Shown: piece after piece, positions 46,563 through 55,430 of the stretch
How positions within the stretch are numbered: the stretch's first letter is position 1
Layout: every line of letters starts with the position of its first letter
Assembly (NCBI GenBank): GCA_018242255.1
Contig: JAFECH010000355.1
Location: 1 to 58,988, forward strand
Length of the DNA: 58,988 nt
Source: Pseudomonadota bacterium
GTDB lineage: Bacteria > Pseudomonadota > Alphaproteobacteria > Rhizobiales > Hyphomicrobiaceae
Reading direction: 5' to 3'
The notes under the pieces: generated by a model
Seen by the model: the letters and a program-made list of their open reading frames with translations, nothing else
What the model was told of the DNA's origin: nothing
Databases searched by the model: none
Translations under genes and position numbers: made by a program

Positions 46563-46754
46563 ATGACCTCCGACAACACGCCCGAGCCAAAACCCAAGCA
46601 CGACCTGACCTCGCGCCGCGCGTGGCTGCTTGCCATTTATATTTTCGTGCTGGTCGTTCTGGTGCGGCTCTATTGGCCGGGCTGGCCGTTTCCCGACAAA
46701 CCGCATCCCGCGCCGCAAGCTCCTGCCTCCGGCCCGCAAATACCGCAGAACTGA
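46563..46754 (+). CDS. Small single-pass membrane protein, unknown function
   Basis: 63 residues. A short polar N-terminus (DNTPEPKPKHDLTSRR) is followed by one transmembrane helix (AWLLAIYIFVLVVLVRLYW, residues 20-38) and a Pro-rich tail (DKPHPAPQAPASG). The positive residues before the helix predict an N-inside, tail-outside topology. It starts 58 bases after tRNA-His. No ribosome site is convincing and no family is recognised. Confidence 0.55.
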   Translation: MTSDNTPEPKPKHDLTSRRAWLLAIYIFVLVVLVRLYWPGWPFPDKPHPAPQAPASGPQIPQN

Positions 46755-46780
46755 CGCTGGAAGCCGACCTCGGTTGCGCC

Positions 46781-47203
46781 TCAGTCCTGGCTTGGCGCTT
46801 CGCTCGGTAGCGGGAGATTTGAGTCCGGATCGGCGCTCGGCCCAGTCAGCACATTGACGTCGTCGTCAACGCGCACGCTGTCCGCTTGATCCTGTTCGTC
46901 GTCGGATTGCTGATCGCTTTGAACATCGTCCGCCGGCAACGCCATCGGATCTTCATGCTTCGTCGCATACGCCTGACAGCCGGCGATGAAATCCGCAGAA
47001 TTCCCGCCGCATTCGGAAGGATCGTCGATACCGAGTTCCTTGCCCCAGGCATAGCCCGCGTCGCGGCTGACGCAATCCGTATCGCACGGTGGTGTCCGAT
47101 GCGCTTCTTTCGTTTCTGCAAAACCGACTGCAATGAGCAGAGTTAATCCCATCACTCCGACAAACATCGTCGACTGTTGAATGGCAATCGAACCGCTACG
47201 CAT
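46781..47203 (-). CDS. Exported or membrane-anchored acidic protein, unknown function
   Basis: 140 residues from the ATG at 47203, with GGAGGG 11 bases upstream. A hydrophobic segment (MFVGVMGLTLLIAVGFAE, residues 13-30) acts as a signal or anchor. The middle has four Cys (PCDTDCVSRDAG, SECGGNS, AGCQAY), likely two disulfides in the periplasm. The C-terminal third is highly acidic (DDVQSDQQSDDEQDQ). It is on the same strand as, and 58 bases downstream of, regA. Function unknown. Confidence 0.68.
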   Translation of the reverse strand: MRSGSIAIQQSTMFVGVMGLTLLIAVGFAETKEAHRTPPCDTDCVSRDAGYAWGKELGIDDPSECGGNSADFIAGCQAYATKHEDPMALPADDVQSDQQSDDEQDQADSVRVDDDVNVLTGPSADPDSNLPLPSEAPSQD

Positions 47204-47261
47204 GATGCAAAATCCCTCCGCTCGCTGACGTTAAGCTAGCAGAACGGGATCGCAGCGGCAG

Positions 47262-47798
47262 CTATTTTACGCGCCGCTTTTCAAGCTTCCGCGCCAGCGT
47301 CCGCCGGTGCATGCCAAGCCTACGCGCCGCCTCGGAAATATTGAAATTCGTCTCGACCAGGGTCTGGTGAATGTGTTCCCACTCGACCGTTTTAATCGAC
47401 GTCGGCCGTTCGGTGAGCGCGACATCAGGATCGCCTTCGGCGCGCGCGAACGCCTCCTCGATATCATCCGTGCTCGATGGCTTCACGAGGTAATGCCGCG
47501 CTCCAAGCTTGATCGCTTCGACCGCGGTGGCGATGCTCGCAAAGCCCGTCAGCACAACGATCACTGTCGACGGGTCGTGCTCATGCAGGGCTTCGACGCA
47601 TGTTAAACCGGAGGCGCCGGCAAGCTTCAGATCGACGACTGCAAAGCCCGGTGTCCGAACCTTAAGGACATCGTGAAGTTGCTCGGGGCTTTCTGCGTGA
47701 TCGACCGTGTACCCGCGCCGCTCGAAAGAACGCTTGAGCGTCGCAGCGAAGGACGTATCGTCTTCGACGATCACCAGCGTCGGGTTGGCATCATCCAT
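47262..47798 (-). CDS. regA: Response regulator RegA (ActR/PrrA family)
   Basis: 178 residues. Receiver domain: acidic pair in VIVEDDTSFAATL, phospho-acceptor Asp56 (AVVDLKLAGASGL), then VVLTGFASIATAVEAIKLGA and the conserved Lys in HYLVKPSS. A short Pro-containing linker leads to a Fis-type helix-turn-helix (NISEAARRLGMHRRTLARKL), almost invariant in this family. With RegB it controls respiration, carbon and nitrogen fixation genes by redox state in many alphaproteobacteria. It starts two bases after the regB stop. Confidence 0.95.
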   Translation of the reverse strand: MDDANPTLVIVEDDTSFAATLKRSFERRGYTVDHAESPEQLHDVLKVRTPGFAVVDLKLAGASGLTCVEALHEHDPSTVIVVLTGFASIATAVEAIKLGARHYLVKPSSTDDIEEAFARAEGDPDVALTERPTSIKTVEWEHIHQTLVETNFNISEAARRLGMHRRTLARKLEKRRVK

Positions 47799-47800
47799 GT

Positions 47801-49129
47801 CTAGTGGGCTCCAAGTGCAAGGGCCGAAAGCGGCAGCTTGAGCGTCACGGACGCGCCACCCCCGGGACGGTTGGCGGCCACGACGCTGCCGCCGAGTTTG
47901 CGGACCACATTCACAACCAGAAACAATCCAAGCCCGCCACCGGGCTTACCCTTGCTCGATTGATAGGGCTTTCCGAATTGCACGAGCATTTGTGGCGCAA
48001 ATCCCGAACCGCGATCGAGGACGCGCAAAACAAGCATATCGCTTTCGCGCGAGAGAGACACGCCAACCCAGTCGGGCGATGAATCGTAGGCGTTGTCCAG
48101 AACGTTGAAGATGATTTGCTTTAATGTCGAATCCGAAACGATCGAGATATCCGCACCGAAAGCGTTGTTGTAATCGAGATAGTCCGCAGCTCGCGCCTCC
48201 CGCCACTCATTGACCAAGGCGTTGAAGAAGGTCGTGACCGTCGTGACGCGCGGTGCCTCACTGCGTGCTTCGCCGGCCGACAGCAGCACACCGGTCAGGA
48301 TCGATTTGCAACGCTTCACCGCCGCCTGCATCTCATCCACTTCCTGCATCAGCTCGGGATTGCCCGTGATGGCCGGCATACGCCGCCAATCCCCGAGGAT
48401 GACCGACAGCGACGCCAGCGGCGTACCAAGTTCATGCGCAGCACCCGACGCCAAAAGCCCCATCCGCACGATATGATCCTCTTCGGCAGCATGCTGCTTC
48501 AGCGCCGCAAGGCGCGCATCGCGCTCTCTGAGATTGCGCGTGATGCGCGTCACGAACCCGAACAGCAACGCCGCATCGACCGCGAAACAGACCAGCATTC
48601 CCACGACGTGCAGCGTAAAGAGGTCGATCTGGCCGGGTGGAATTTCGAGCGGACGATAAAACTGCGTGAGCAACAGGAAGCTCGCACACGTCGCGACCAA
48701 TACCACCGACGTCAGACGCACGCTGAGCAGCACCGCCGCCAGCGTGACCTGCAGAAGATAAAGGAAGGCGAACGGGTTCGTCGCTCCGCCGCTGAGATAG
48801 AGCTGCGCCGTCAGACCCGCAACATCGAGCATCAGGGCAACGAGTAAGCCGATAGCGCCGACGTCACGACCGCGCCTCAGCCACCAGAGGCTAGCGAGAT
48901 TGAGAACAACGAGTGACGCCGCGACGATGCCCATCGGCACAAGCGGAAGATTGACGCCCAGGACGATGGAGACGAACGCGATCGTCGCCACCTGCCCCGC
49001 AACCGCGATCCAGCGAAGCTGGACCAACAGCAGCATATTCTCGACGCCGATGGCGTCGACGCCGTCGGCAGGCGATGCCGCGAGTTCGTCGCTCTGGAAA
49101 GGGAACTGAAGATCACTGAACTTCGACAT
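47801..49129 (-). CDS. regB: Redox sensor histidine kinase RegB (ActS/PrrB family)
   Basis: 442 residues from the ATG at 49129. Six hydrophobic segments span about residues 32-195, with the quinone-binding GGATNPF box at 114-120. Phospho-acceptor His232 is in ASGAAHELGTPLASLSVI. The redox-active cysteine is Cys274 in AVKRCKSILTGVL. The ATPase domain ends with KPGGGLGLFLVVNVVRKLGG. These three marks together separate RegB from other kinases. It reads the quinone pool and thiol redox state. It lies 28 bases after surf1, in line with cyoABCD, so the sensor is probably transcribed with the quinol oxidase. Confidence 0.95.
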   Translation of the reverse strand: MSKFSDLQFPFQSDELAASPADGVDAIGVENMLLLVQLRWIAVAGQVATIAFVSIVLGVNLPLVPMGIVAASLVVLNLASLWWLRRGRDVGAIGLLVALMLDVAGLTAQLYLSGGATNPFAFLYLLQVTLAAVLLSVRLTSVVLVATCASFLLLTQFYRPLEIPPGQIDLFTLHVVGMLVCFAVDAALLFGFVTRITRNLRERDARLAALKQHAAEEDHIVRMGLLASGAAHELGTPLASLSVILGDWRRMPAITGNPELMQEVDEMQAAVKRCKSILTGVLLSAGEARSEAPRVTTVTTFFNALVNEWREARAADYLDYNNAFGADISIVSDSTLKQIIFNVLDNAYDSSPDWVGVSLSRESDMLVLRVLDRGSGFAPQMLVQFGKPYQSSKGKPGGGLGLFLVVNVVRKLGGSVVAANRPGGGASVTLKLPLSALALGAH

Positions 49130-49157
49130 GCTGGGCACACAGGTTCGATCCCGTGCC

Positions 49158-50021
49158 TCAATCCGGGGCCGCGCCGCCGGTCTGCTGCGGCATTTGCCGG
49201 ATCTCTTTCCGGATGCGGATCTCTTCGCGCAAGAAGCGGACAAAGGCACCCGCGAGCATCAGCGCCAGGGCGAACCACGTCAACGCGTAAACGAGGTGAT
49301 TATTCGGGAATTTGATGACCGTTAGCCCGCCGATCGGGTACCCGCCGGGATTAGGAGTCGAGTCTGCATCGATGAAATACGGCGCGTAATTGTCGAGACC
49401 GCGCTTGATCGCAATGGCGTCGACGTCGCGCGAGTACCAGCGATCGGCCGAGATGTCGTTGCCGCGCAGGAAGGCGCCCTTTGGCTCCGTCATGCGCAGA
49501 AGACCCGTAACGGTCACATTGCCGTCGATCTCGCCCGCGGCGCGCGTCTCCCGCTCTTTCTTCTCTGTCGGCACGAAGCCGCGATTTATGAGCACTTCGA
49601 AACCCGTCACCGTCTTGAGTGGTGTCAGCACCCAGTAGCCGGCGCCGTCTTCGGTGACGGCCATGACGAGCGTCTCGCGATCGTTAAGAAAGTGCCCCGA
49701 AACCGTGACGCGCCGGTACTCGTCGTCATTGGCATTGATCGAGGGCCAATCGGCCGGGCCGGGAGCCGCCACCGGAGCGGCGTGAACGCGGCTCTCGACA
49801 CGGGAAATCAGGTCGAGCTTCCAAGCCCGCCGCTCGATCTGCCAAACGCCAAGCCACATAAGACCGGCAATGCCGAAAAGCGCGACAAGGCTGATGAACG
49901 CCAGCGACGACCACGAACGAGGTGCGCGCGCCGGGTCACCACCCGGCGCATCCACGTTGAACTCCGTCGCGCTCGATGGCGCTGGTTCTTGTCCCCCGCG
50001 CCCACCGGCGTCGGATGTCAC
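49158..50021 (-). CDS. SURF1-family oxidase assembly protein
   Basis: 287 residues from the GTG at 50021, which overlaps the cyoD stop as GTGA; a GTG at 50078 would run 61 bases into cyoD. Two transmembrane helices flank a periplasmic domain: FISLVALFGIAGLMWLGVWQ with the family motif GVWQIERRAWKLDLI, and VYALTWFALALMLAGAFVRF near the end. Conserved GYWVLTPL and INRGFVP lie between. SURF1 helps insert heme into subunit I of terminal oxidases; beside cyo it should serve the bo3 enzyme. The N-terminal ~35 residues are a disordered Gly/Pro-rich addition. Confidence 0.92.
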   Translation of the reverse strand: MTSDAGGRGGQEPAPSSATEFNVDAPGGDPARAPRSWSSLAFISLVALFGIAGLMWLGVWQIERRAWKLDLISRVESRVHAAPVAAPGPADWPSINANDDEYRRVTVSGHFLNDRETLVMAVTEDGAGYWVLTPLKTVTGFEVLINRGFVPTEKKERETRAAGEIDGNVTVTGLLRMTEPKGAFLRGNDISADRWYSRDVDAIAIKRGLDNYAPYFIDADSTPNPGGYPIGGLTVIKFPNNHLVYALTWFALALMLAGAFVRFLREEIRIRKEIRQMPQQTGGAAPD

Positions 50022-50461
50022 GGCAGTTGGCTCGGATCCATCGGCATCATGTTGGTCGTCAGGTGATACATGACCCACAGTGAGCCGGTCAGCGTGATGA
50101 CGACCATAACGACCGTGAAGATCAACGCCATCAGCGTCCAGCCACCTTCCGAACTCGGCGTCATGTGCAGGAAGTAGATCATATGGACGACGATCTGGAC
50201 CGCTCCGATGGCCAGGATCGAAATCGCCGTCGCTTCCTTGCTTTCGAGCACACCCGACATGACAAGCCAGAACGGAATGGCCGTCAGAATGACGGACAGA
50301 ACGAAGCCCGTCAGATAGCCGCTGAGCGTAGACTCGGGATGGCCGCCGCCATGCCCGTGATCGTCATGACCGCCAGGAGCAATGTGCCCATGCCCGGCAT
50401 GTCCGTGCCCAGCATGTCCGTGCCCAGCATGTCCGTGACTGGCGTGCGCGTCGGTGCTCAT
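50018..50461 (-). CDS. cyoD: Cytochrome bo3 ubiquinol oxidase subunit IV, CyoD
   Basis: 147 residues from the ATG at 50461, which overlaps the cyoC stop (ATGA). Three transmembrane helices follow residue 46 ([60 protein letters not shown]), matching CyoD. The N-terminal ~45 residues are an unusual His/Gly-rich tail encoded by tandem 15-base repeats (H-G-H-A-G units), giving about 14 His. Typical CyoD tails are short, so this is an expansion. The tail faces the cytoplasm if topology is as in E. coli. Confidence 0.93.
   Translation of the reverse strand: MSTDAHASHGHAGHGHAGHGHAGHGHIAPGGHDDHGHGGGHPESTLSGYLTGFVLSVILTAIPFWLVMSGVLESKEATAISILAIGAVQIVVHMIYFLHMTPSSEGGWTLMALIFTVVMVVITLTGSLWVMYHLTTNMMPMDPSQLP
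50386..50445 (-). repeat. Tandem 15-base repeats in the 5' end of cyoD
   Basis: About four copies of a 15-base unit; on the plus strand the two exact copies are GTCCGTGCCCAGCAT at 50401-50415 and 50416-50430, with diverged copies on either side. Read on the minus strand each encodes His-Gly-His-Ala-Gly. Copy number may vary between strains by slippage. Confidence 0.85.
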
Positions 50462-51108
50462 CGCAGCACTCCCATGAGATAAACGAAGGTGAAAACGCCG
50501 ATCCAGACGACGTCGAGGAAGTGCCAGAACATGCTGAGGCAAAGGATGCGGCGCTTGTTCGGCTCATTCAGGCCGAACTTCATCACCTGCACCATCAGCG
50601 TGATCATCCAGATAATGCCGAACGTCACGTGCAGACCGTGAGTGCCGACGAGCGTGAAGAACGACGACAGGAACGCGCTACGCTGCGGCGTCGCGCCTTC
50701 CAGGATCATGTGCGTGAATTCAAACAGCTCGATGCCGATGAACGCCGCGCCGAACATCATCGTGATCGCCAGCCACATCAGCATGCCCTGCTTGCGGTTC
50801 TTCTGCATCTCAAGCACGGCGAAGCCGTACGTGATTGATGAAAACAACAGCATCGACGTGTTGACCGCCACCAGAGGCAGGTCGAACAAATCCTTGGGCG
50901 ACGGCCCGGCCGCAAAGTTGCCGCCAAGCACGCCGTACGTCGCAAACAGCACAGCGAAGATGAGACAGTCGCTCATCAGGTAGAGCCAGAAGCCGAGTTG
51001 GGTGCTGCCACCCTCCCCGTGCTCATGCTCGTCGGCCACGTAGAACACCGGCGTTTCTTTAACCCCTCCGGCCTCGGGTGCCGACGTGCTCGCAGTCATT
51101 GCCGTCAT
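50458..51108 (-). CDS. cyoC: Cytochrome bo3 ubiquinol oxidase subunit III, CyoC
   Basis: 216 residues with five transmembrane helices, as in CyoC. Family blocks: [40 protein letters not shown], and [20 protein letters not shown], ending [20 protein letters not shown]. The conserved Glu in [10 protein letters not shown] corresponds to the heme-copper oxidase subunit III carboxylate. The gene starts three bases after cyoB and overlaps cyoD by four bases. A second ATG nine bases in is an alternative start. Confidence 0.95.
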   Translation of the reverse strand: MTAMTASTSAPEAGGVKETPVFYVADEHEHGEGGSTQLGFWLYLMSDCLIFAVLFATYGVLGGNFAAGPSPKDLFDLPLVAVNTSMLLFSSITYGFAVLEMQKNRKQGMLMWLAITMMFGAAFIGIELFEFTHMILEGATPQRSAFLSSFFTLVGTHGLHVTFGIIWMITLMVQVMKFGLNEPNKRRILCLSMFWHFLDVVWIGVFTFVYLMGVLR

Positions 51109-51111
51109 CGC

Positions 51112-53118
51112 TCAGGCCCCCGCCGATTGAAGAAGCTGCGTGCGCTCGCGCTCGGTTTCAACGATCTCCTGCGTCGGAATGTTGAAGCTCCGATTGTAGT
51201 TGAACGTGTGACCGATCGCAGTCGCCAGGAGGGAAACGAAGCCAAGCACAGCCAGCCACCAGATGTACCAGATCAAGGCAAATCCGGTGATGAAGCTGAG
51301 ACCTGCGAGAATGACACCGGCTCCGGTATTCCTTGGCATGTGGATGGGCTTGAAGCCTCCCATCGGCCGCTTATAGCCGTGCTCCTTCATGTCCCACCAC
51401 GCGTCGTGATCGTAGACGACCGGCGTAAACGCGAAATTGTAGACCGGCGGCGGCGATGACGTCGACCATTCGAGCGTGCGTGCATTCCACGGATCGCCGG
51501 TGACGTCGCGCAGCTTCTCGCGGTTTTTGATGCTGACGACAATCTGGATCAGGAACGAACCGATGCCGAGCGCGATCAGGAACGCGCCGAACGCCGCGAC
51601 GACGAAATAGATCTGAAGCGATGGATCATCGAACACACGCAGACGTCGGGTCACGCCCATTAAGCCGAGAACGTAGAGCGGCATGAAGGCCAGGTAGAAG
51701 CCCGAGACCCAGAACCAGAACGACATCTTGCCCCAGAACGGATCGAGCTTGAAGCCGGTAACCTTCGGGAACCAGTAGGCGATGCCCGCAAAGCAGCCGA
51801 ACACGACGCCGCCGATGATCACGTTGTGGAAATGCGCGATCAGGAAGAGGCTGTTGTGAAGCACGAAATCCGCCGGCGGAACTGCCAGCAGAACGCCCGT
51901 CATGCCGCCGATCACGAACGTCAGCATGAACGCGACGGTCCACATCATCGGCAGTTCGAAACGGATCCGGCCGCGATACATCGTGAACAGCCAGTTGAAG
52001 AGCTTCGCACCCGTCGGGATCGAGATGATCATCGTCGTGATGCCGAAGAACGAGTTGACGCTGGCGCCCGAGCCCATGGTGAAGAAGTGGTGCAGCCAGA
52101 CCAGGTACGACAGGATCGTGATACAGACCGTGGCGTAAACCATCGAGGTGTAGCCGAACAATCTCTTGCCGGAGAACGTCGCCGTCACCTCGGAGAAAAC
52201 GCCGAACACGGGCAGAACGAGGATGTAGACCTCCGGGTGGCCCCAGATCCAGATGAGGTTCACGTACATCATCGGGTTGCCGCCGAAGTCGTTCGTGAAG
52301 AAGTTCGTACCGACGTAGCGATCGAGAGAAAGCAGGGCCAGCACACCCGTCAGAACCGGGAAGGCTGCAACGATCAGAACGTTGGTGCAGAGCGCGGTCC
52401 AGGTGAAGACCGGCATCTTCATCATCGACATGCCGGGACAACGCATCTTCACGATCGTCGCGATCAGGTTGACGCCAGATAAAAGCGTTCCGACGCCGGC
52501 TATCTGCAGCGCCCATATGTAGTAATCGACCCCGACATCCGGACTGTATGCGTAGTTGGAGAGCGGCGGATAGGCGAGCCAGCCGGTCCGCGCGAACTCT
52601 CCGACGAACAGCGAAGCCATGACGAGAATCGCACCCGAAACCGTCATCCAGAAGCTGAAGTTGTTGAGGAACGGGAAGGCGACGTCGCGAGCGCCGATCT
52701 GCAACGGCACGACATAGTTCATCAAACCCGTGACGAGCGGCATCGCCACGAAGAAAATCATGATCACGCCGTGCGCCGTGAAGATCTGGTCGAAGTGGTG
52801 CGCCGGCAGATAACCCTCGTTGCCGTTAAAGGCGATGGCCTGTTGCGCGCGCATCATGATGGCGTCGGCAAAGCCGCGAAGCAGCATTACGAGGCCGAGC
52901 ACGATATACATGACGCCGATCCGCTTGTGATCGACGCTGGTGAACCACTCGCGCCAGAGGTAGCCCCACAGCCTGAAGTAGGTGATGGCGCCCAGAACCG
53001 CCGCGCCGCCGATGGCGACGACGATGAACGTCACCACCAAAATTGGCTCGTGATAGGGAATAGATTCGAGCGTCAACCGCCCGAATATCGCTTTCTGAAG
53101 GTCAAAGTTTTCGAACAT
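51112..53118 (-). CDS. cyoB: Cytochrome bo3 ubiquinol oxidase subunit I, CyoB
   Basis: 668 residues. Catalytic subunit that reduces O2 to water and pumps protons. The quinol site matches E. coli with an offset of 10: Arg81 and Asp85 ([11 protein letters not shown]), His108 and Gln111 ([12 protein letters not shown]). Heme/copper ligands: His116 (AHGVIM), His in [12 protein letters not shown] with the cross-linked Tyr, the His pair in [10 protein letters not shown], and HFHNVIIGG for the two hemes. The K-channel Lys is in [13 protein letters not shown]. These residues make it a quinol rather than a cytochrome c oxidase. Lies between cyoA and cyoC. Confidence 0.97.
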   Translation of the reverse strand: MFENFDLQKAIFGRLTLESIPYHEPILVVTFIVVAIGGAAVLGAITYFRLWGYLWREWFTSVDHKRIGVMYIVLGLVMLLRGFADAIMMRAQQAIAFNGNEGYLPAHHFDQIFTAHGVIMIFFVAMPLVTGLMNYVVPLQIGARDVAFPFLNNFSFWMTVSGAILVMASLFVGEFARTGWLAYPPLSNYAYSPDVGVDYYIWALQIAGVGTLLSGVNLIATIVKMRCPGMSMMKMPVFTWTALCTNVLIVAAFPVLTGVLALLSLDRYVGTNFFTNDFGGNPMMYVNLIWIWGHPEVYILVLPVFGVFSEVTATFSGKRLFGYTSMVYATVCITILSYLVWLHHFFTMGSGASVNSFFGITTMIISIPTGAKLFNWLFTMYRGRIRFELPMMWTVAFMLTFVIGGMTGVLLAVPPADFVLHNSLFLIAHFHNVIIGGVVFGCFAGIAYWFPKVTGFKLDPFWGKMSFWFWVSGFYLAFMPLYVLGLMGVTRRLRVFDDPSLQIYFVVAAFGAFLIALGIGSFLIQIVVSIKNREKLRDVTGDPWNARTLEWSTSSPPPVYNFAFTPVVYDHDAWWDMKEHGYKRPMGGFKPIHMPRNTGAGVILAGLSFITGFALIWYIWWLAVLGFVSLLATAIGHTFNYNRSFNIPTQEIVETERERTQLLQSAGA

Positions 53119-53152
53119 TTCTGGAAACTGTCCCGGTCAGGAGCCCGACGGC

Positions 53153-54301
53153 TCAGGAATTTGATGGCTTTCGCGCAAACGATTGGAACATGCCCGGCTG
53201 CGGCAGCCCGGCCCCCACGAGCGGCGTCGAGCTGACAGGCGTGACATCAGCAGCGGCCTGCGCGTCCATGCCCATCGGCGCGGTTTTTGTGCAGACGCTC
53301 GCGACATACGATTTCTTCACGACCGGTTCGTCGCCGCGGCGCGCATACTTATCGTACTCGAGAGACTGCACGATGTTGTTGCCCGCGAGGCCAAGTCCGC
53401 CCTTGGCATCAATGGCTGCCATTTCGTGCATGCACATTTTGCCAGGCTGGACGCACATGTTGACGATCAGATCGAAGAGCTGCGGATCGACGCTGGCGTA
53501 TTTCTTGACGGGCATAGCTTCGCTAGGGCGCTCAAGATCGAGATATTCCGTTCGGCCAAGCTTGCCGGCGTCCGATGCCTTGACGCTGGCAACCCACTTG
53601 TCGAAGCCGGCGTCGTCCATTGCCAGAAAGTTGAACCGCATCTCCGAAAAGCCTTTGCCGCTGTAGTTCGCAGAAAAGCCCTTGTAGGTTCCTTCTTTGT
53701 TAATCACCGCGTGCAACTGGGTCTGCATGCCCGGCATGGCGTAGATCATGCCGGCCAGCGCCGGGACGTAAAACGCGTTCATCACCGAGGAAGCAGAAAT
53801 CTTGAAGTTGAGCGGACGGTCGACGGGCGCCGCCAGTTCGTTGACGGTGGCGATGCCCTGCTCCGGATAGATGAACAGCCACTTCCAATCGAGCGCGACG
53901 ACCTGAACGTTGAGCGGCTTCGCGCCCATCGCGACTTCCTTGTCCGGACCAGTTCTGTTGAGCGGCCGCCAGGGATCAAGCATGTGTGTCGCCATCCACG
54001 TCACGGCGCCAAGGCAGATGATGATCAGAAGCGGTGCCGACCAGATAATCAGCTCAAGATGGGTCGAATGCGACCAGTTCGGCTCGTATCGCGCGCTCTG
54101 GTTCGAGGCCCGGTAGTGCCAGGCGAACCAGGCGGTGAGCGCCATGACCGGGACGATGATCAGGAGCATCAGCACGGTCGAGATAATCACGAGATCGCGC
54201 TGTTGGATGGCAATATCGCCGGCAGGATTGAGCACGATTGCGTTGCAGCCGCCCAGAAGAGCAAGAAACGGCAACAAAGCGAATATATAAAAACGTTTCA
54301 A
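53153..54301 (-). CDS. cyoA: Cytochrome bo3 ubiquinol oxidase subunit II, CyoA (lipoprotein)
   Basis: 382 residues from a TTG at 54301, chosen because it puts a lipoprotein signal at the N-terminus (KRFYIFALLPFLALLGGC, lipid-bearing Cys19); upstream frame to 54592 would bury it. Two transmembrane helices follow (VIISTVLMLLIIVPVMALTA, LELIIWSAPLLIIICLGAVT). The periplasmic cupredoxin domain has YSGKGFSEMRFNFLAM where cytochrome c oxidases carry the CuA ligands, so CuA is absent, as in bo3 enzymes. A C-terminal ~90-residue part with Cys pairs (NMCVQPGKMCMHEM) is longer than in E. coli. First gene of the operon. Confidence 0.94.
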   Translation of the reverse strand: MKRFYIFALLPFLALLGGCNAIVLNPAGDIAIQQRDLVIISTVLMLLIIVPVMALTAWFAWHYRASNQSARYEPNWSHSTHLELIIWSAPLLIIICLGAVTWMATHMLDPWRPLNRTGPDKEVAMGAKPLNVQVVALDWKWLFIYPEQGIATVNELAAPVDRPLNFKISASSVMNAFYVPALAGMIYAMPGMQTQLHAVINKEGTYKGFSANYSGKGFSEMRFNFLAMDDAGFDKWVASVKASDAGKLGRTEYLDLERPSEAMPVKKYASVDPQLFDLIVNMCVQPGKMCMHEMAAIDAKGGLGLAGNNIVQSLEYDKYARRGDEPVVKKSYVASVCTKTAPMGMDAQAAADVTPVSSTPLVGAGLPQPGMFQSFARKPSNS

Positions 54302-54618
54302 GGCAGGTCGCGTCCTATCGACAGAGCTTCCCCTGATCTCCGCTAAACGCGCGCAGGTTGAAGCAAAATTGGACAATTTGCCCAACGCCAGTTGGCCGCA
54401 GGACATCCCCGGCCTGGGTACCACACCAAGATATAGCTTTCGGTGACGATCGAACCGGTGTTGAGAACTCGCCGAAGCTACACCTGATTTGAACGAAATT
54501 TGCCATCCAATTTGTCGCTTGGAGGCGACGTGCCCAGAACCGCCAAACCGCTCCACCGCCGCTTGAGGGGCGAAAGCGCACGCCGATCGCATGTCGCGGG
54601 CGACATTCCGGCGCGACG
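54302..54618. other. Divergent region between cyoA and a small gene
   Basis: 317 bases without a supported gene; the open frame continuing upstream of cyoA is rejected. It must hold the cyo promoter, which I could not fix to a clear hexamer pair. An inverted repeat, AAATTG-GA-CAATTT, lies at 54366-54379, 65 bases before the cyoA start, and is a candidate regulator site. Confidence 0.5.
54366..54379. promoter_or_regulatory. Inverted repeat upstream of cyoA
   Basis: Two 6-base arms (AAATTG / CAATTT) around GA. AT-rich in a GC-rich genome and close to the expected cyo promoter. It does not match the FNR/FixK box (TTGA-N6-TCAA). The binding factor is unknown. Confidence 0.35.
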
Positions 54619-54918
54619 ATGACGATCGTGCTGTCCCCTAAGACCGCGCAAGGCCTGATCAAGGCTGCGATACGTCAGAAGCATGCTCCGGGAAAATACG
54701 ATCTCTTCGCTTGGCAGGATGGCCGTGACCTCAACGCGATCGCCGTCGCTTGGCAGTCCTTCACCAAAAGATCTGTTGCGCTTGAAAACATGACGCTGAG
54801 CGATGGTGAAGAAATTCAAACCAACTCAGCACCGCTGCCCAACGGCGTCGGCAGCAGGCTAACCCGCTACGTCGGCTCGTTCCGGATCGACAAGCGGAGA
54901 GGAGAGGGCGAGCCCTGA
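54619..54918 (+). CDS. Small protein of unknown function
   Basis: 99 residues starting TIVLSPKTAQGLIKAAIRQK. Codon use looks like real coding sequence (GC-rich third positions, regular alternation of polar and hydrophobic residues). No signal, membrane helix or known motif is seen. No clear ribosome site precedes the ATG at 54619. It is divergent from cyoA and convergent with atpC; a GC hairpin (54914-54935) overlaps its stop. Confidence 0.5.
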   Translation: MTIVLSPKTAQGLIKAAIRQKHAPGKYDLFAWQDGRDLNAIAVAWQSFTKRSVALENMTLSDGEEIQTNSAPLPNGVGSRLTRYVGSFRIDKRRGEGEP

Positions 54919-54935
54919 CGGGACATCCCGTCGGG
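54914..54935 (+). terminator. Hairpin at the end of the small gene before atpC
   Basis: Stem CCTGACGGG / CCCGTCGGG (9 bp with one T-G pair, 4-base loop) spanning the stop codon of the 99-residue gene. No T-run follows on either strand. It may act as a weak bidirectional stop between convergent genes. Confidence 0.3.
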
Positions 54936-54972
54936 CCAACGCGCAGCCGAACGAAATGACTGCAGCTTAACC

Positions 54973-55362
54973 CTATGCGGAGAGCCGCTTCAGCTCGCCA
55001 ATGAGCGTATCGGCCATGTGCTTGGCCGTATCGTCTTTCGCCGCGGCCAGTTCTGCTTCCGCGGTCTTGAGTTCTGCCGCGATCGTCGCTGCCGACATAT
55101 CCGCTACGTCGTAAGCCTTCTCGGCCAGAACTGTCAGCCGCGCCGGATCGACTTCTGCGAAGCCCGACTTGACGAACAGGCGTTTGTGCACGCCGCCCGC
55201 GGTGACGTCGAGTACGCCCGGAACCAGGGTCGAGATGACCGGAACATGACCGGCGAGAACCGTGAACTCTCCGTCGCTGCCCGGCACGACGACCTGCTCG
55301 GCATCGATCGACATCAACACCCGTTCGGGAGAAACGAGTTCAAACCTGAATGTGCCTGCCAT
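54973..55362 (-). CDS. atpC: ATP synthase F1 subunit epsilon
   Basis: 129 residues. The N-terminal beta-sandwich has FELVSPERVLMSIDAEQVVV and GSDGEFTVLAGHVPVISTL, the standard epsilon signatures; VKSGFAEVDPARLTVLAE follows, then two C-terminal helices that can inhibit the enzyme. Last gene of the F1 operon. It is separated from atpD by a zinc-ribbon gene, whereas atpD and atpC are usually adjacent. Confidence 0.95.
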   Translation of the reverse strand: MAGTFRFELVSPERVLMSIDAEQVVVPGSDGEFTVLAGHVPVISTLVPGVLDVTAGGVHKRLFVKSGFAEVDPARLTVLAEKAYDVADMSAATIAAELKTAEAELAAAKDDTAKHMADTLIGELKRLSA

Positions 55363-55430
55363 CGTGATTTCCGACCCTTTAAAGGCGTTCGAGCTGTTGA
55401 ATGCCGTCGTCTTTTATCTTCTCGGCGCCA

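Noticed and set aside
50386-50445. Possible CRISPR-like repeats
   Set aside because: Units are 15 bases, contiguous without spacers, and lie in frame in cyoD coding sequence.
54302-54592. N-terminal extension of CyoA
   Set aside because: Would place the lipoprotein signal about 100 residues inside the protein; the TTG at 54301 gives a normal lipoprotein start.
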